A stretch of 64,000 nt of DNA from Methanococcoides sp052057775 (GCF_052057775.1 NZ_CP195121.1:1-64000); one strand, 5' to 3'. Numbered from the stretch's first letter, positions 35,826 through 45,580 are shown. The notes: generated by a model from the letters alone, not told the origin. Translations and numbers: made by a program.

Positions 35826-36230
35826 TTACCTGTAAGATTTCTGATATTTAGCGCGAGCACCAGGTCCACCGAACTTCTTGGATTCCTTCTGCCTTGAATC
35901 GTTTACCAGAAGGTTCCTGTCGTATGCCATGAAAGCATCTCTCAGGTCGGTGTCGTTAGTCCACTCAACAATACCTCTTGCGATAGCTGTCCTGATCGCA
36001 TTTGCCTGACCAATGATTCCGCCTCCGCTTACCTTAACGTCGATGTCAAGGCTGGATACAGCATCTGATGCCAGCATAAGAGGTTCAAGTATCTTGAGCT
36101 TTGCAAATTCAGGCTCGTAGATCTCAACAGGTTTCTTGTTGATCCTTGCCTTACCTGTACCTGCAGAAACTGTTGCACGTGCAATTGCAGTCTTGTTCTT
36201 ACCTGATGAATTAACAACTTTAGTAGACAT
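35826..36230 (-). CDS. rps9: Ribosomal protein S9 (uS9)
   Basis: 134 residues with the typical C-terminal tail GGPGARAKYQKSYR that reaches the P-site tRNA, and GKNKTAIARATVSAG at the N-terminus. GGGAG precedes the ATG. Eleven bases before rpoN. Confidence 0.97.
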   Translation of the reverse strand: MSTKVVNSSGKNKTAIARATVSAGTGKARINKKPVEIYEPEFAKLKILEPLMLASDAVSSLDIDVKVSGGGIIGQANAIRTAIARGIVEWTNDTDLRDAFMAYDRNLLVNDSRQKESKKFGGPGARAKYQKSYR

Positions 36231-36243
36231 GAATAAATCTCCC

Positions 36244-36663
36244 TTAGAACTTACCGCCCAGTTTGCGGCTTACATCACCGATGGTCACATACTTGATAGA
36301 ACTTAAGCGTGTCATGCTCGCATCATCGACAGTTGTAAGTTCTGCATCCTTGTAATCAGCAGGGATCCCTACATAGACCTTGAGATTGGCCATTGCGTCC
36401 CTTCCCCTTGCGCGCTTGTATGGAAGCATTCCCCTGACCGTCCTTTTAAGAATCCTGTCAGGTCTCTTTGGGAAGTAAGGTCCAAATTCACGTGTACCTA
36501 TATTAATGGAATCTTTGTACTCGCCAAGAGTGGTTGCCTTTGAACCTGAGATCACAGCATTCTCGGCATTTACGATTGCGATCTCCTCGCCTGAAAGCAG
36601 TCTCTTTGCAACGTTACTTGCAAGCCTGCCCATAATTAAACCATTTGCATCGATTACTGTCAT
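36244..36663 (-). CDS. rpl13: Ribosomal protein L13 (uL13)
   Basis: 139 residues from MTVIDANGLIMGRLAS; KRTVRGMLPYKRARGRDAM is the conserved RNA-binding region. GAGGTG precedes the ATG. Cotranscribed with rpl18e (10 bases upstream) and rps9. Confidence 0.97.
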   Translation of the reverse strand: MTVIDANGLIMGRLASNVAKRLLSGEEIAIVNAENAVISGSKATTLGEYKDSINIGTREFGPYFPKRPDRILKRTVRGMLPYKRARGRDAMANLKVYVGIPADYKDAELTTVDDASMTRLSSIKYVTIGDVSRKLGGKF

Positions 36664-36673
36664 TTGAAACACC

Positions 36674-37054
36674 TCATTTCATGATCCTGATACCAGAACC
36701 TGCCGGGTTTTCTTCCAGAGCCTGTTCGATGGTCATGCACTTTCCACCTGCGTTTGTGATCTTGTCAACGGCAGTTGCGCTGAAACCAAGTGCTGCAACG
36801 GTCACCGCGTGGCCGAGTACACCAGCACCAAGTACCTTACCAGGCACCATTATGACTTCGTTCTCTGCCGCATACCTGTTGATCTTGCTCAGATTGACCT
36901 CAGCATAGTTCCTGCCAGGCGTTTCGAGCCTCTTTGCAACATCTCTCCATATAGGAGCCTCGTTCTCACGTGCTGAGTTCTTCAACACTGCGATCAACGA
37001 TGGGATCCTTGGATTGGTTTTCCTTGAGATTTTAACCTGTGTTTTTTTACCCAT
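36674..37054 (-). CDS. rpl18e: Ribosomal protein L18e (eL18)
   Basis: 126 residues from MGKKTQVKISRKTNPRIPSL, with VPGKVLGAGVLGHAVTVAA conserved. GGAGGGAC precedes the ATG. First gene of the ribosomal-RNA polymerase-isoprenoid cluster here; rps13-rps4-rps11-rpoD, common upstream neighbours in other archaea, are absent. Confidence 0.96.
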   Translation of the reverse strand: MGKKTQVKISRKTNPRIPSLIAVLKNSARENEAPIWRDVAKRLETPGRNYAEVNLSKINRYAAENEVIMVPGKVLGAGVLGHAVTVAALGFSATAVDKITNAGGKCMTIEQALEENPAGSGIRIMK

Positions 37055-37205
37055 AATGTCCCTCCGCAAGATTTTCTTACTCACGCATTTCTGCGTTCGA
37101 ACATCTTTGAAGATAGTCCAGTCAATAATTAACTGGAGTTGCACATAATTATATTAATAGTACATAAAGATTATGCGAAAAACCGGATATGTCACAGAAT
37201 GAATA

Positions 37206-37676
37206 TTAACCGGAAATGCCGGAAACCCTTCGATAGACATCGTCAAATATCTCCCCGGCATCACAACCTATATCATGAGCCACAAGCAACGCCGCCACCT
37301 CAGCGTCCACAAGACCAGACAGGGAGTCCTGTTTAACATTAATACGGGATACAGCCTCCTTTTTACTTATTCCGCCATCCCTTACCAGAAGGTCCATGAT
37401 CTTCTCAAGATTTCCCTTTTCACGAAATAGGTCAGCTGATGGCTTGAATCCCGCAGGAACATCAATTGGATCAGCATCCATATTGAGGACAAGCATACCC
37501 CCATCGATCTTCAGAAGAGAGGACATAATAGCCTGATCCCTTACCTTTGATGCCTGTGCAGGAGACATCCATTTCAGGTCAAAGGACAGCGCAAACTCAA
37601 AATCCTTTATAGAAAGAGCTGATGTGCCATTCTTCTTGAAAGGTGATATCACTACCAGACTCAGCTCATCCATCAT
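37206..37676 (-). CDS. Uncharacterised euryarchaeal protein, probably DUF2240
   Basis: About 156 residues, no signal or membrane segment. N-terminal half FEFALSFDLKWMSPAQA with KVRDQAIMSSLLKIDGG looks like a winged-helix reader; the C-terminal half is helical. I associate it with DUF2240 from memory. Start overlaps the stop of the preceding gene by four bases, so the two are translationally coupled. Confidence 0.5.
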   Translation of the reverse strand: MMDELSLVVISPFKKNGTSALSIKDFEFALSFDLKWMSPAQASKVRDQAIMSSLLKIDGGMLVLNMDADPIDVPAGFKPSADLFREKGNLEKIMDLLVRDGGISKKEAVSRINVKQDSLSGLVDAEVAALLVAHDIGCDAGEIFDDVYRRVSGISG

Positions 37677-38155
37677 GCACCACGCCGAAGTTCATCTATG
37701 ATAGTGTCAGCCACCCTGCCGCATTCAGTACGTTCCTGACCATCTATGTGATTGATCCTCAGAGTAAGTATCTCCGACTCAAGGATAGCACGCACAAGAT
37801 AAACATCACCCTTTAAAGGAACACGGTTATATTTCCCGTCGAGATAACTGTAAGTAAGGGTCACCCTGAAATCAATCATTCCTTCTGGTTCGATCGTATC
37901 GATCATGGAATCCACTGTCTCATAATTAAGGGGAGCAAAATCCAGACCATTCATTGCGATCTCAACACCGAGCTCTCTTTTCGCCTGGATACGATGCCCT
38001 TTCTTGGTAGTGGATTCGGTCACGAACATTCCGAACTTACCATCCATACCGGCCATTACCCTCACAAAATACGGCAGGTCGGAATAATAACGGTGCTTTT
38101 GCTCGAACTGGACCTCCCTGTGAGGAAATCGGTGATATATTCGCTTTCTCATCAT
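37673..38155 (-). CDS. Conserved archaeal protein of unknown function
   Basis: Not recognised. About 160 residues from MMRKRIYHRFPHREVQFEQ; rich in beta strands, charged, soluble. Earlier in-frame ATGs at 38201-38203 lie inside the hairpin that follows serA, so I prefer this start, which has GGGAG upstream. Coupled to the DUF2240-like gene. It may form an operon with serA, but the hairpin between them argues for at least partial termination. Confidence 0.5.
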   Translation of the reverse strand: MMRKRIYHRFPHREVQFEQKHRYYSDLPYFVRVMAGMDGKFGMFVTESTTKKGHRIQAKRELGVEIAMNGLDFAPLNYETVDSMIDTIEPEGMIDFRVTLTYSYLDGKYNRVPLKGDVYLVRAILESEILTLRINHIDGQERTECGRVADTIIDELRRGA

Positions 38156-38188
38156 AGTGATCGATACTCCCATTTGATCCGGAAAGAT

Positions 38189-38212
38189 AGCACGGGACAT
38201 CAAGCCCGTGCT
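38189..38212 (-). terminator. Perfect 8-bp hairpin between serA and the next gene
   Basis: AGCACGGG and CCCGTGCT pair around an eight-base loop, 15 bases past the serA stop; on the minus strand ATCTTTCC follows, a weak T-tract. Terminator or attenuator for serA. Confidence 0.5.
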
Positions 38213-38226
38213 TTGGTAACACTGAA

Positions 38227-39798
38227 TTAGAGTGTCACAAGTGTTGCGTCGATTATGCCATCAATTCCGCGGATCTCGTCAAGGATCACCTCAGAAACCT
38301 CGGAATCGACATTCAATGCCATTATAGTCTGCCCACCAACTTCTGCACGACCCACCTGCATGCCAGAGATATTGATGTTGTTAGCACCAAGTGCCAGACA
38401 ACATGGACCGATCACATTCGGACGGTTGATATGATTGGAAACTATCATGAAACCTTTCGGAACAATATCAACATGCTGGCCATCAATGGTTATGATCTTT
38501 GCCTCGTTTCCTACTACAGCACCTGTAACTGATCTGGACTTGGAGTCCTGGAACAGTCTGATACTGATAGCTGATGAATACTCATCGGAAGTCTCGGACT
38601 TGCTTTCAACAACCTCGATGTCCCTTGACTTTGCAAGAGCAGGTGCATTTACATAGTTCACGGCAGAACCTAATGCAACCTCGAGGACACCCTTAAGTGC
38701 TGCAACTGTCACAGCTCTTGTATCCTTTTCAGAGATATCACCCTTATAGGCGATCTCGATCTTATCATAATTTGTATCAAGGAGCTGTGCTGCTGCACTA
38801 CCAAGGGTCTCTGCCAGACTGATGTATGGAGCCAGTACTGCCATTACCTCAGGTTTGACAGAAGGAATATTGATAGTATTGCGGGCAGAGCCTCCGTTGA
38901 GAACAGAGATGACATCTTCCGCAACTGAGACAGCAACATTGATCTGTGCCTCCTCGGTCGAAGCACCAAGGTGAGGTGTCACGATAACATTATCAAGATC
39001 GATGAATGGACACTCAAATGGTGGTTCACTGGTGAAAACATCGATTGCAGCACCTGCGATCTTACCTGTTTTAAGTGCATCGGCAAGAGCCTCTTCATTG
39101 ATGATACCGCCACGGGCACAATTGATCACCCTTGCATTGCTCTTCATCATGTCGAACTGTGCAGCATCAATGATGTTGCGTGTCTCTTTTGTAAGCGGTG
39201 TGTGAACAGTTATGAAGTCTGCCCTCTTTGCAATATCGTCAACGGTGGTAAGCTCCACACCCATGGACTTTGCACGTTCCTCAGTGATGAAAGGATCATA
39301 TGCAAGGATATCCATTTCCAGACCCTGTGCACGTTTTGCAACTTCAGCACCAATGCGGCCAAGACCAATGACACCAAGTGTCTTTCCGTTCACCTCGACA
39401 CCCATGAAGTTCTTACGTTCCCATTTCTTTGCCTTGAGGGAAGCATTTGCCTGAGGGATGTTCCTTGCCATTGACATCATCATGGCAATTGTGTGCTCTG
39501 CTGCTGAGAGCATATTGCCTTCAGGTGCATTCACAACAATGATACCTTTTTCAGTTGCTGCATCAATGTCGACGTTGTCGACACCAACACCGGCCCTTCC
39601 AACTATCTTGAGATTGTCCGCTGCCTCAATGACCCTTTTTGTTACCTGTGTACCGCTGCGTATGACAAGAGCATCGAAATCCACGATCTTCTCTACAAGC
39701 TCATCCTCTGAAAGGCCTGTTGAGACATCTACGTCAAAATGCTCCTGAAGTTTTGAAACTCCTTCCTCTGATAATGAATCACTTACCAATACTTTCAT
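38227..39798 (-). CDS. serA: D-3-phosphoglycerate dehydrogenase
   Basis: First step of serine synthesis. 523 residues from MKVLVSDSLSEEG, the long form: substrate domain, NAD domain with GVIGLGRIGAEVAKRA, catalytic Arg (NCARGGIINEEAL), Glu and His (PHLGASTEEAQ), then an intervening ASB domain and a C-terminal ACT domain (LNVDSEVSEVILDEIRGIDGI) that likely senses serine. Start sits after CGGAGATAC. Confidence 0.96.
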   Translation of the reverse strand: MKVLVSDSLSEEGVSKLQEHFDVDVSTGLSEDELVEKIVDFDALVIRSGTQVTKRVIEAADNLKIVGRAGVGVDNVDIDAATEKGIIVVNAPEGNMLSAAEHTIAMMMSMARNIPQANASLKAKKWERKNFMGVEVNGKTLGVIGLGRIGAEVAKRAQGLEMDILAYDPFITEERAKSMGVELTTVDDIAKRADFITVHTPLTKETRNIIDAAQFDMMKSNARVINCARGGIINEEALADALKTGKIAGAAIDVFTSEPPFECPFIDLDNVIVTPHLGASTEEAQINVAVSVAEDVISVLNGGSARNTINIPSVKPEVMAVLAPYISLAETLGSAAAQLLDTNYDKIEIAYKGDISEKDTRAVTVAALKGVLEVALGSAVNYVNAPALAKSRDIEVVESKSETSDEYSSAISIRLFQDSKSRSVTGAVVGNEAKIITIDGQHVDIVPKGFMIVSNHINRPNVIGPCCLALGANNINISGMQVGRAEVGGQTIMALNVDSEVSEVILDEIRGIDGIIDATLVTL

Positions 39799-40046
39799 TT
39801 TTGTATCTCCGGATATGATCAATGATCTGTGATCTTGATATGGACACTAACTGCTGTTTATGTATGTCCAATAATGATAAACTGTGTCCTTCAACTATCA
39901 TAAAACACATCCTTGTAAATATAACTAACTATACTGCATAGCAGCACAACAGGAACGATCAGCGAGATCGCACCCTTTTCCGAAAATACAATCGAATGAA
40001 AAGGAATGAAGTTATTAAAGGACCTTCCGGCCCTTTATTTAATCAG

Positions 40047-40322
40047 TTACTTGATATACAGACCACAGCGGCATGCACCACGGGTCTCTACATCACGGCT
40101 GCGTGCAGCACACGGACAGATGATCTTCTTGTCCTTTTCCTTGTCCCCTGTCCTCTTCTGGCAGAAGCAATAATATTCACCGAATTCACGCTTGTTGTTA
40201 CAGATACCCTTCACAGCAGTGACGACCACATCATAATCAGTGTTCAGATGATAGCCAGTTGTCTCTGCATTCTTCTTTGATCTCTGATAGAATTCTTCTT
40301 CAAGTTCGCCCTCAAATTTCAT
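40047..40322 (-). CDS. Ferredoxin-thioredoxin reductase catalytic subunit-like disulfide reductase
   Basis: 91 residues. Cysteine motifs CFC, CPC and CRC correspond to the CPC-CPC-CHC pattern of FTR catalytic chains that bind a [4Fe-4S] cluster next to a redox disulfide; one extra cysteine is in GICNNKR. The first and third motifs deviate and the spacing before the last is longer. Unlike some Methanosarcina ferredoxin-disulfide reductases there is no rubredoxin domain. AGGATGTG precedes the ATG. Next to fprA, which suggests a thiol or oxidative-stress role. Confidence 0.82.
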   Translation of the reverse strand: MKFEGELEEEFYQRSKKNAETTGYHLNTDYDVVVTAVKGICNNKREFGEYYCFCQKRTGDKEKDKKIICPCAARSRDVETRGACRCGLYIK

Positions 40323-40370
40323 TTGTTTTCACATCCTATAATTCAATTAGTTGTATATTACCGGGAATAT

Positions 40371-41585
40371 TCAAGTATTTTTCTTCAACGCAAGTTCTGC
40401 AAGTCGATTACCAAGTTCCCTGCAAGCCTTAAGATCGTATTCGTAAGGCCTGTACTTCACCTGTAACCCCGGTTCAATGATCTCAAACCTGGATTTCTCA
40501 AGGACATCCTCAACACCTTTCACAGCACCGCCGCCCCAACCATAGGAACCAAATGCAACAGCACTTTTATCCCTGGGACGAAGACCTCTGATATAGGTAA
40601 GGAAACCTGACACAGTATAGAACATAGTACCATGCATGGTAGGTGATCCGATGGCGATCACCGGGGAGAACATCAGCTCCTTTACAATCATACTCCAATC
40701 ATTCTTACGCAGATGGAAAAGCTTAGCTTCAACGCCGGCTTCACGAACACCTTCGAGGATCTCCTTTGCCATTATTTCAGTACTGTTCCACATAGTATCA
40801 TAAATGACCAATACTTTTGGAACAACTTCCCCATTGGCCCACTTAAGATAGGCATCGACTATACGAGACGGATCCTCCCTCCATATCACACCGTGCGACG
40901 GGGCGATCATGTCGAATCCAAGACCAAGCTCAGTGATCTTCTCTGCATATTTGAGCACCTTTGACCCGAATGGCATCAATATATTGGCATAGTAGATCGC
41001 AGCATCTTCGATAGCTCCGCCCTCAACTTCATCCTCGAACCTTACAGATGTGGCAAGGTGCTGTCCGAAAGCATCGTTGGAGAACAATATCCTGTCATCT
41101 TTCAGGTATGTCTGCATGCTGTCCGGCCAGTGAAGCATCGGAGTCTCAATGAACATCAGAGTACGAGAACCGATATCAAGCTCATACCCGGTTTCCACAA
41201 CCTCAAAATCCCAGTTCCTGCAACCACCGGATTCATAATACTCATTCAATCCGACTTTGCCGTGCTTTGTACAAAAGACCATGGCATCCTTTGCAAGTTC
41301 CATGATCGCTGGCAGGCCACTTGAGTGGTCCATCTCCACATGATTGGAGATCACATAGTCGATCTTTGATGGATTTACGACCCTGCGGATCCTCTCGATC
41401 ATCTCTGAAGCGAACTCTGCCTTTACAGTATCTATAAGGGTTATCTTTTCGTCAACGATAAGATAAGCATTATAGGTACCTCCCCGGGGAGTAGCATAAC
41501 CATGGAAGTCACGCAGGTTCCAGTCAACAGCACCGACCCAGTAAATGCCATTTGCTATCTCAATGTTCTCATCTTTCGATTCCAT
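40371..41585 (-). CDS. fprA: F420H2 oxidase (A-type flavodiiron protein)
   Basis: Reduces O2 to water with reduced F420. 404 residues: beta-lactamase-like domain with diiron ligands NHVEMDHSSG, H in PMLHWPDSM, D in FSNDAFGQH and H in APSHGVIW; then a flavodoxin domain with the FMN loop YDTMWNSTEIMA. AGAGGAT precedes the ATG. Lies between the thiol reductase and the ferritin-like gene, an oxygen-protection group. Some family members reduce NO instead. Confidence 0.92.
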   Translation of the reverse strand: MESKDENIEIANGIYWVGAVDWNLRDFHGYATPRGGTYNAYLIVDEKITLIDTVKAEFASEMIERIRRVVNPSKIDYVISNHVEMDHSSGLPAIMELAKDAMVFCTKHGKVGLNEYYESGGCRNWDFEVVETGYELDIGSRTLMFIETPMLHWPDSMQTYLKDDRILFSNDAFGQHLATSVRFEDEVEGGAIEDAAIYYANILMPFGSKVLKYAEKITELGLGFDMIAPSHGVIWREDPSRIVDAYLKWANGEVVPKVLVIYDTMWNSTEIMAKEILEGVREAGVEAKLFHLRKNDWSMIVKELMFSPVIAIGSPTMHGTMFYTVSGFLTYIRGLRPRDKSAVAFGSYGWGGGAVKGVEDVLEKSRFEIIEPGLQVKYRPYEYDLKACRELGNRLAELALKKNT

Positions 41586-41614
41586 AAAATATCCTCTTTA
41601 TGTAGATCAAAGGA

Positions 41615-42103
41615 TCATGTCTGCATCCTGAAGCCGGTAGCTGCTTCAAGCAGGCCATCAATAAGATCGTAGTGACCCCTTTCAACTGCTGCAAGCTTTT
41701 CAAAGAACTCACGCTGTTCAGGGTCGGAAGATACGGTTGAAAGCATCAGATAGAGATCTTCGGTCTTTCTTTCAAGACGCATAGCAGCCAGCATCACACC
41801 AACCTCACTGAACTTCTCCTCTGTGAACTCTGAAGCGAAAGCACCCCTGAAATCAGGCATTTCAGTCTCCTCCTCAATGGAAAGGTCCTCGCCTGACAGG
41901 TATCTCTGCAGGTATTTAGCATGCTTTTTTTCCTCTTCCGCAAGGAACAGGAACATATCTTTGGCAGCAGGCTCCTTAGCAGTTTCTGCAAATTCGAGGT
42001 AGAAGTCCCTACCCTGGTCCTCAAAAGATATCCCCAGCTTTACTGCATCTTCAACGGAACCTATGCTCCCCACATTTGAGAATTCTTTAGATATTTCAGA
42101 TAT
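41615..42103 (-). CDS. Ferritin-like / rubrerythrin-type diiron protein, apparent ATA start
   Basis: About 162 residues. Four-helix diiron domain with E in SFEDQGRDFYLEFAE, EEEKKHAKYLQRYL and AVERGHYDLIDG; no rubredoxin domain. The first conventional start is a GTG at 42071-42073 without a ribosome site. AAGGAG lies eight bases before an in-frame ATA at 42101-42103, giving ISEISKEFSNVGSIGSVED, and a stop lies four codons before that ATA. I use the ATA start; the GTG would give 152 residues. Likely peroxide or oxygen defence with fprA. Confidence 0.72.
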   Translation of the reverse strand: MSEISKEFSNVGSIGSVEDAVKLGISFEDQGRDFYLEFAETAKEPAAKDMFLFLAEEEKKHAKYLQRYLSGEDLSIEEETEMPDFRGAFASEFTEEKFSEVGVMLAAMRLERKTEDLYLMLSTVSSDPEQREFFEKLAAVERGHYDLIDGLLEAATGFRMQT

Positions 42104-42334
42104 AATACCATCTCCTTACATTGAATGTTACCAAAGAATACAGGTATATCCTGACACCTGCATTTGTTTTCCCCATTAATACAGAAATAAAATTTCCCAA
42201 AAAAGAAACGGCTTTCACAACTTAAAAACCTTTCTGATATCGGAAGACGGCATAACAACATGCGGACTTCCGCGAAAGAGTTATTGTTAGAAACCTTTTT
42301 ATCAGACTGTAAACATTAGGACAATGCATAACGA

Positions 42335-42343
42335 TTATATATA
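42335..42343 (+). promoter_or_regulatory. TATA box for ino1
   Basis: TTATATATA about 43 bases before the ATG, predicting a leader of about 20 nt that ends in TTAAGAGGAAGTGTT. The leader contains a nine-base match (TTAAGAGGA) to the loop of small RNA copy B. The rest of the 282-base divergent gap holds an imperfect hairpin CGGAAG...CTTCCG (42240-42272) and no gene. Confidence 0.55.
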
Positions 42344-42385
42344 TTATATCATCAATATTGTTCACTTTGATTAAGAGGAAGTGTT

Positions 42386-43489
42386 ATGGACAAAATAAAG
42401 ATCGCAATCGTGGGAGTCGGTAACTGTGCCAGTTCACTGATCCAGGGCCTTGAATACTATAAAGACAAAGCGGAAAAAGATGCGATAGGACTGATGCATT
42501 GGGATATCGGTGGGTACAAGCCTTTTGATATTGAAGTAGTAGCAGCATTCGATATAGACGAGAGAAAGGTCGGCAAAGATGTCGCAGATGCTATTTTTGC
42601 ACCCCCGAACTGCACAACAGTATTTTGTCCCGACGTGCCAAAGACCGGCGTAAAGGTAACAATGGGCAACCTCAAGGACGGTGTCTCCGAACACATGGTC
42701 AACTACGATGACAAATACAGGTTCATCCCTGCAAATACGGAAGAATCCACTGATGAGGAGATCGTGTCCGTACTGAAGGAATCCGGCGCACAGATCCTTT
42801 TGAACTTCCTCCCGGTAGGTTCTGAGATAGCAACCCGCTTCTATGCACAGTGTGCACTTGATGCAGGTATTGCTTTTGTCAACAACATGCCGATCTTTAT
42901 TGCAAGTGACCCTGAATGGGCAAAGAAGTTCGAAGAGAAAGGGATCCCTATCATCGGTGATGACATAAAGGCCCAGCTCGGAGCAACTATCACACACAGA
43001 ACCCTTGCAGATCTCTTCAGGAAGAGAGGGGTCAAGGTTGAAAGGACATACCAGCTCAACACTGGCGGTAACACAGACTTCCTCAACATGCTTAACAGGA
43101 ACAGGCTTTCTTCCAAGAAGACATCAAAGACAGAAGCAGTACAGTCAGTTCTTGCCGAGAGACTGGACGACCATAACATCCATGTAGGACCAAGCGATTA
43201 CGTCCCATGGCAGCAGGACAACAAGCTCTGCTTCCTGAGAATGGAAGGTAAGCTCTTCGGAGATGTACCAATGAACCTCGAGCTTCGCCTTTCAGTGGAA
43301 GATTCACCAAACTCCGCAGGAGTTGTCATCGATGCTATCCGCTGCTGTAAGATCGCACTGGAAAGAGGAACAGGTGGAATTCTCTACTCACCATCTTCAT
43401 ACTTCATGAAGCACCCCCCAAAACAGTTCCCTGATGACGATGCATTCCGCATGACAAACGAGTTCATCGAAGGCAAGATCGAACGCTAA
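42386..43489 (+). CDS. ino1: Myo-inositol-1-phosphate synthase
   Basis: Isomerises glucose 6-phosphate to inositol 1-phosphate for archaetidylinositol lipids and possibly osmolytes. 367 residues: NAD-binding IAIVGVGNCASSLIQG, DIKAQLGATITHR and LNTGGNTDFLNM match the short archaeal/actinobacterial form. AGAGGAAG precedes the ATG. Followed seven bases later by a DUF429-like gene. Confidence 0.93.
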   Translation: MDKIKIAIVGVGNCASSLIQGLEYYKDKAEKDAIGLMHWDIGGYKPFDIEVVAAFDIDERKVGKDVADAIFAPPNCTTVFCPDVPKTGVKVTMGNLKDGVSEHMVNYDDKYRFIPANTEESTDEEIVSVLKESGAQILLNFLPVGSEIATRFYAQCALDAGIAFVNNMPIFIASDPEWAKKFEEKGIPIIGDDIKAQLGATITHRTLADLFRKRGVKVERTYQLNTGGNTDFLNMLNRNRLSSKKTSKTEAVQSVLAERLDDHNIHVGPSDYVPWQQDNKLCFLRMEGKLFGDVPMNLELRLSVEDSPNSAGVVIDAIRCCKIALERGTGGILYSPSSYFMKHPPKQFPDDDAFRMTNEFIEGKIER

Positions 43490-43496
43490 GAATCCA

Positions 43497-44324
43497 ATGT
43501 CTTCACCCCCTGCCAACCCGAAGACCCTTGTCTATGGGGTCGACTTCAGCGGATCAAAGACCGCCTGTAAGAAAATATGGGTCAGCAGGGGTATAGTACA
43601 CAACAGAACACTTCACATCGACAGTTGCTGCCCGATATCCGACCTGATGCCCGAAAGCACCAGTAAAGGAAGGGACAACTGCCTTTCTTTTCTCCGCAAC
43701 ATCATTTCAACCGAAGAGGATGCTATCTTCGGCCTAGACATCTCGATGGGATTACCCGAAGCACTCAACAATGAACAGAGCTGGGAAAGTTCCATCCTCA
43801 ATTTTTCCAGAAATTACATATCCCCCGAAGACTTCCGCAACAAATGTCGCAACTCCATGGGAAACAAAGAGATCAGGCGTAAGACCGAGATACAGAAGAA
43901 GGCACCATTCTGTGTTTACAACCTGAGGCTTTACAGGCAGACATATTATGGGATCAGATACATAATCGAACCCTTATTGAAAGAACAGGCTGTCCGAATA
44001 ATACCATTACAGAAACCCCACCCTAGCAAGGCTTTACTCGCAGAGACCTGCCCCGCCTGCACCCTCAAGAGAAAAGGGATCTACATACCCTACAAAGGTA
44101 AGAACAAAAGAGAGCTCGAGAACCGGCGCACCATACTTACTTCCATGAATACATGGGACCTCGAGATCGAAGATAACATCGTTGCAAGAGCTCTTGTGGA
44201 TCCGGAAGGCGATGCCATTGATAGTATACTTGCTGCATATGCCGCGTACCATGCATTGCAGAGAACCGGAGACGAAACGCTTCTGAAAGAAGAGTACATC
44301 ATAGAAGGAATGATCTACGATTGA
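43497..44324 (+). CDS. DUF429-like predicted nuclease-fold protein
   Basis: 275 residues. VYGVDFSGSKTACKK at the N-terminus and GLDISMGLPEAL near residue 80 match the RNase H-like DUF429 group; a late DPEGDAIDSILAAYAA supplies further acidic residues. A KNKRELENRR basic segment is near residue 200. Biochemical role unknown. Seven bases after ino1, so probably cotranscribed, with no obvious functional link. Confidence 0.65.
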   Translation: MSSPPANPKTLVYGVDFSGSKTACKKIWVSRGIVHNRTLHIDSCCPISDLMPESTSKGRDNCLSFLRNIISTEEDAIFGLDISMGLPEALNNEQSWESSILNFSRNYISPEDFRNKCRNSMGNKEIRRKTEIQKKAPFCVYNLRLYRQTYYGIRYIIEPLLKEQAVRIIPLQKPHPSKALLAETCPACTLKRKGIYIPYKGKNKRELENRRTILTSMNTWDLEIEDNIVARALVDPEGDAIDSILAAYAAYHALQRTGDETLLKEEYIIEGMIYD

Positions 44325-44442
44325 GGATGAACTAAACCGGCAATAACATGAAGAGAACAACAAATTCAGAGCCGGACGTTCCCGACCATCAATAAAGTAA
44401 AAATGAAGGAATGAGGAATGAGAACCTCATTGCCAGAACAGA

Positions 44443-44991
44443 TCACTCCGGTTTTTCAAGACCCAGAAGAGTGTAGATGTCTTCCGGCTTTTCAAGCAAC
44501 GTTATATTCTCCATCTGCGCAAGCTTCTCCGAATTGGAAACATCGATCTCACGCATCTTGAGCGTCATTTTCTTACCACTGGGTGCATACGTGTCCACAG
44601 TCCCCCTTTTCTGGTCAACTGCCAGCACATAGATAGGAGTATCACCTTTTGCGGTCTGCGCAACCACATTAGTTACCAGTGTATCGGCAATACCGTGGAC
44701 CATCTTGGCAACACTATTAGCAGTTGCCGGTGCGATGATAAGTGCATCATAGTGGCCGACCTGAAGAGGTCCGGCAATAAAAGGAGAGTTTGGTCCGGCA
44801 TCGGTCTTGAAGTTAGGGAAGTCCCTCTGGATATCATCCCACATACGGTACCACTTCATCACGACCTCCCCTTCCTTTGAAAGAAATACCATAAACTCAA
44901 TATCAGTCCTCTCTTTGATATCGCGCATTACCTCATAGGTCTCCTTGATCTGGTCACCTGAACCGGTTATACCCCATGCTATACGTTTCAT
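44443..44991 (-). CDS. afpA: Archaeoflavoprotein AfpA
   Basis: 182 residues, flavoprotein of the HFCD/dihydromethanopterin reductase-like fold. MKRIAWGITGSGDQIKETYEVM, GPLQVGHYDALIIAPATANSVAKM and VLAVDQKRGTV are typical. The Archaeoglobus relative passes electrons from ferredoxin to an iron-sulfur flavoprotein; such a gene (isf) lies two genes upstream in the same operon, supporting the same role. GAGGTTTG precedes the ATG. Last gene of the operon. Confidence 0.85.
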   Translation of the reverse strand: MKRIAWGITGSGDQIKETYEVMRDIKERTDIEFMVFLSKEGEVVMKWYRMWDDIQRDFPNFKTDAGPNSPFIAGPLQVGHYDALIIAPATANSVAKMVHGIADTLVTNVVAQTAKGDTPIYVLAVDQKRGTVDTYAPSGKKMTLKMREIDVSNSEKLAQMENITLLEKPEDIYTLLGLEKPE

Positions 44992-45007
44992 ATTACAAAC
45001 CTCATGA

Positions 45008-45580
45008 TCAATAGTTCTCAGCCTTTATTTCAAAATAGCCCTGAGGGTGTGCACATGCAGGACATTCCTCCGGAGGTTCAGGACCCTCGTGGATGTATCC
45101 GCAATTGCGGCATCTCCATGCAACAGTGCCATCCCTTCTGAATACCATTTCATGATCCAGGTTAGCAGCAAGTTTGCGATAGCGCTCTTCGTGACCGATC
45201 TCTGCAACGGCAATGTGCCTGAACACATCTGCGATCTCGGTGAAGCCTTCCTTTTCAGCAACCTCTGCAAACTCAGGATACATTATTGTGTGCTCATAGT
45301 TCTCACCATCAGCAGCAGCTTCAAGGTTAGCCCTTGTGTCAGCGATTATGCCTGCAGGATAGGAAGCGGTTATCTCAACCTCACCACCCTCAAGGAACTT
45401 GAAGAGACGCTTTGCATGCTCCTTCTCATTTTCTGCAGTTTCAGTGAAGATAGCAGATATCTGATGATAACCAGCCTTTCTTGCAACTGATGCAAAGTAG
45501 GTATACCTGTTCCTTGCCTGTGATTCGCCTGCAAAGGCCTTAAGCAGGTTCTTTTCAGTCTCACTTCCTTTCAGATCCAT
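45008..45580 (-). CDS. rbr: Rubrerythrin
   Basis: NAD(P)H-linked peroxide reductase. 190 residues from MDLKGSETEKNLLKAF: ferritin-like diiron domain (ESQARNRYTYFA, ENEKEHAKRLF, EIGHEERY) and C-terminal rubredoxin domain with CRNCGY and CPACAHPQGYF. GGTG lies eight bases before the ATG. Between the FNR-like gene and afpA; either could supply electrons. Confidence 0.95.
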   Translation of the reverse strand: MDLKGSETEKNLLKAFAGESQARNRYTYFASVARKAGYHQISAIFTETAENEKEHAKRLFKFLEGGEVEITASYPAGIIADTRANLEAAADGENYEHTIMYPEFAEVAEKEGFTEIADVFRHIAVAEIGHEERYRKLAANLDHEMVFRRDGTVAWRCRNCGYIHEGPEPPEECPACAHPQGYFEIKAENY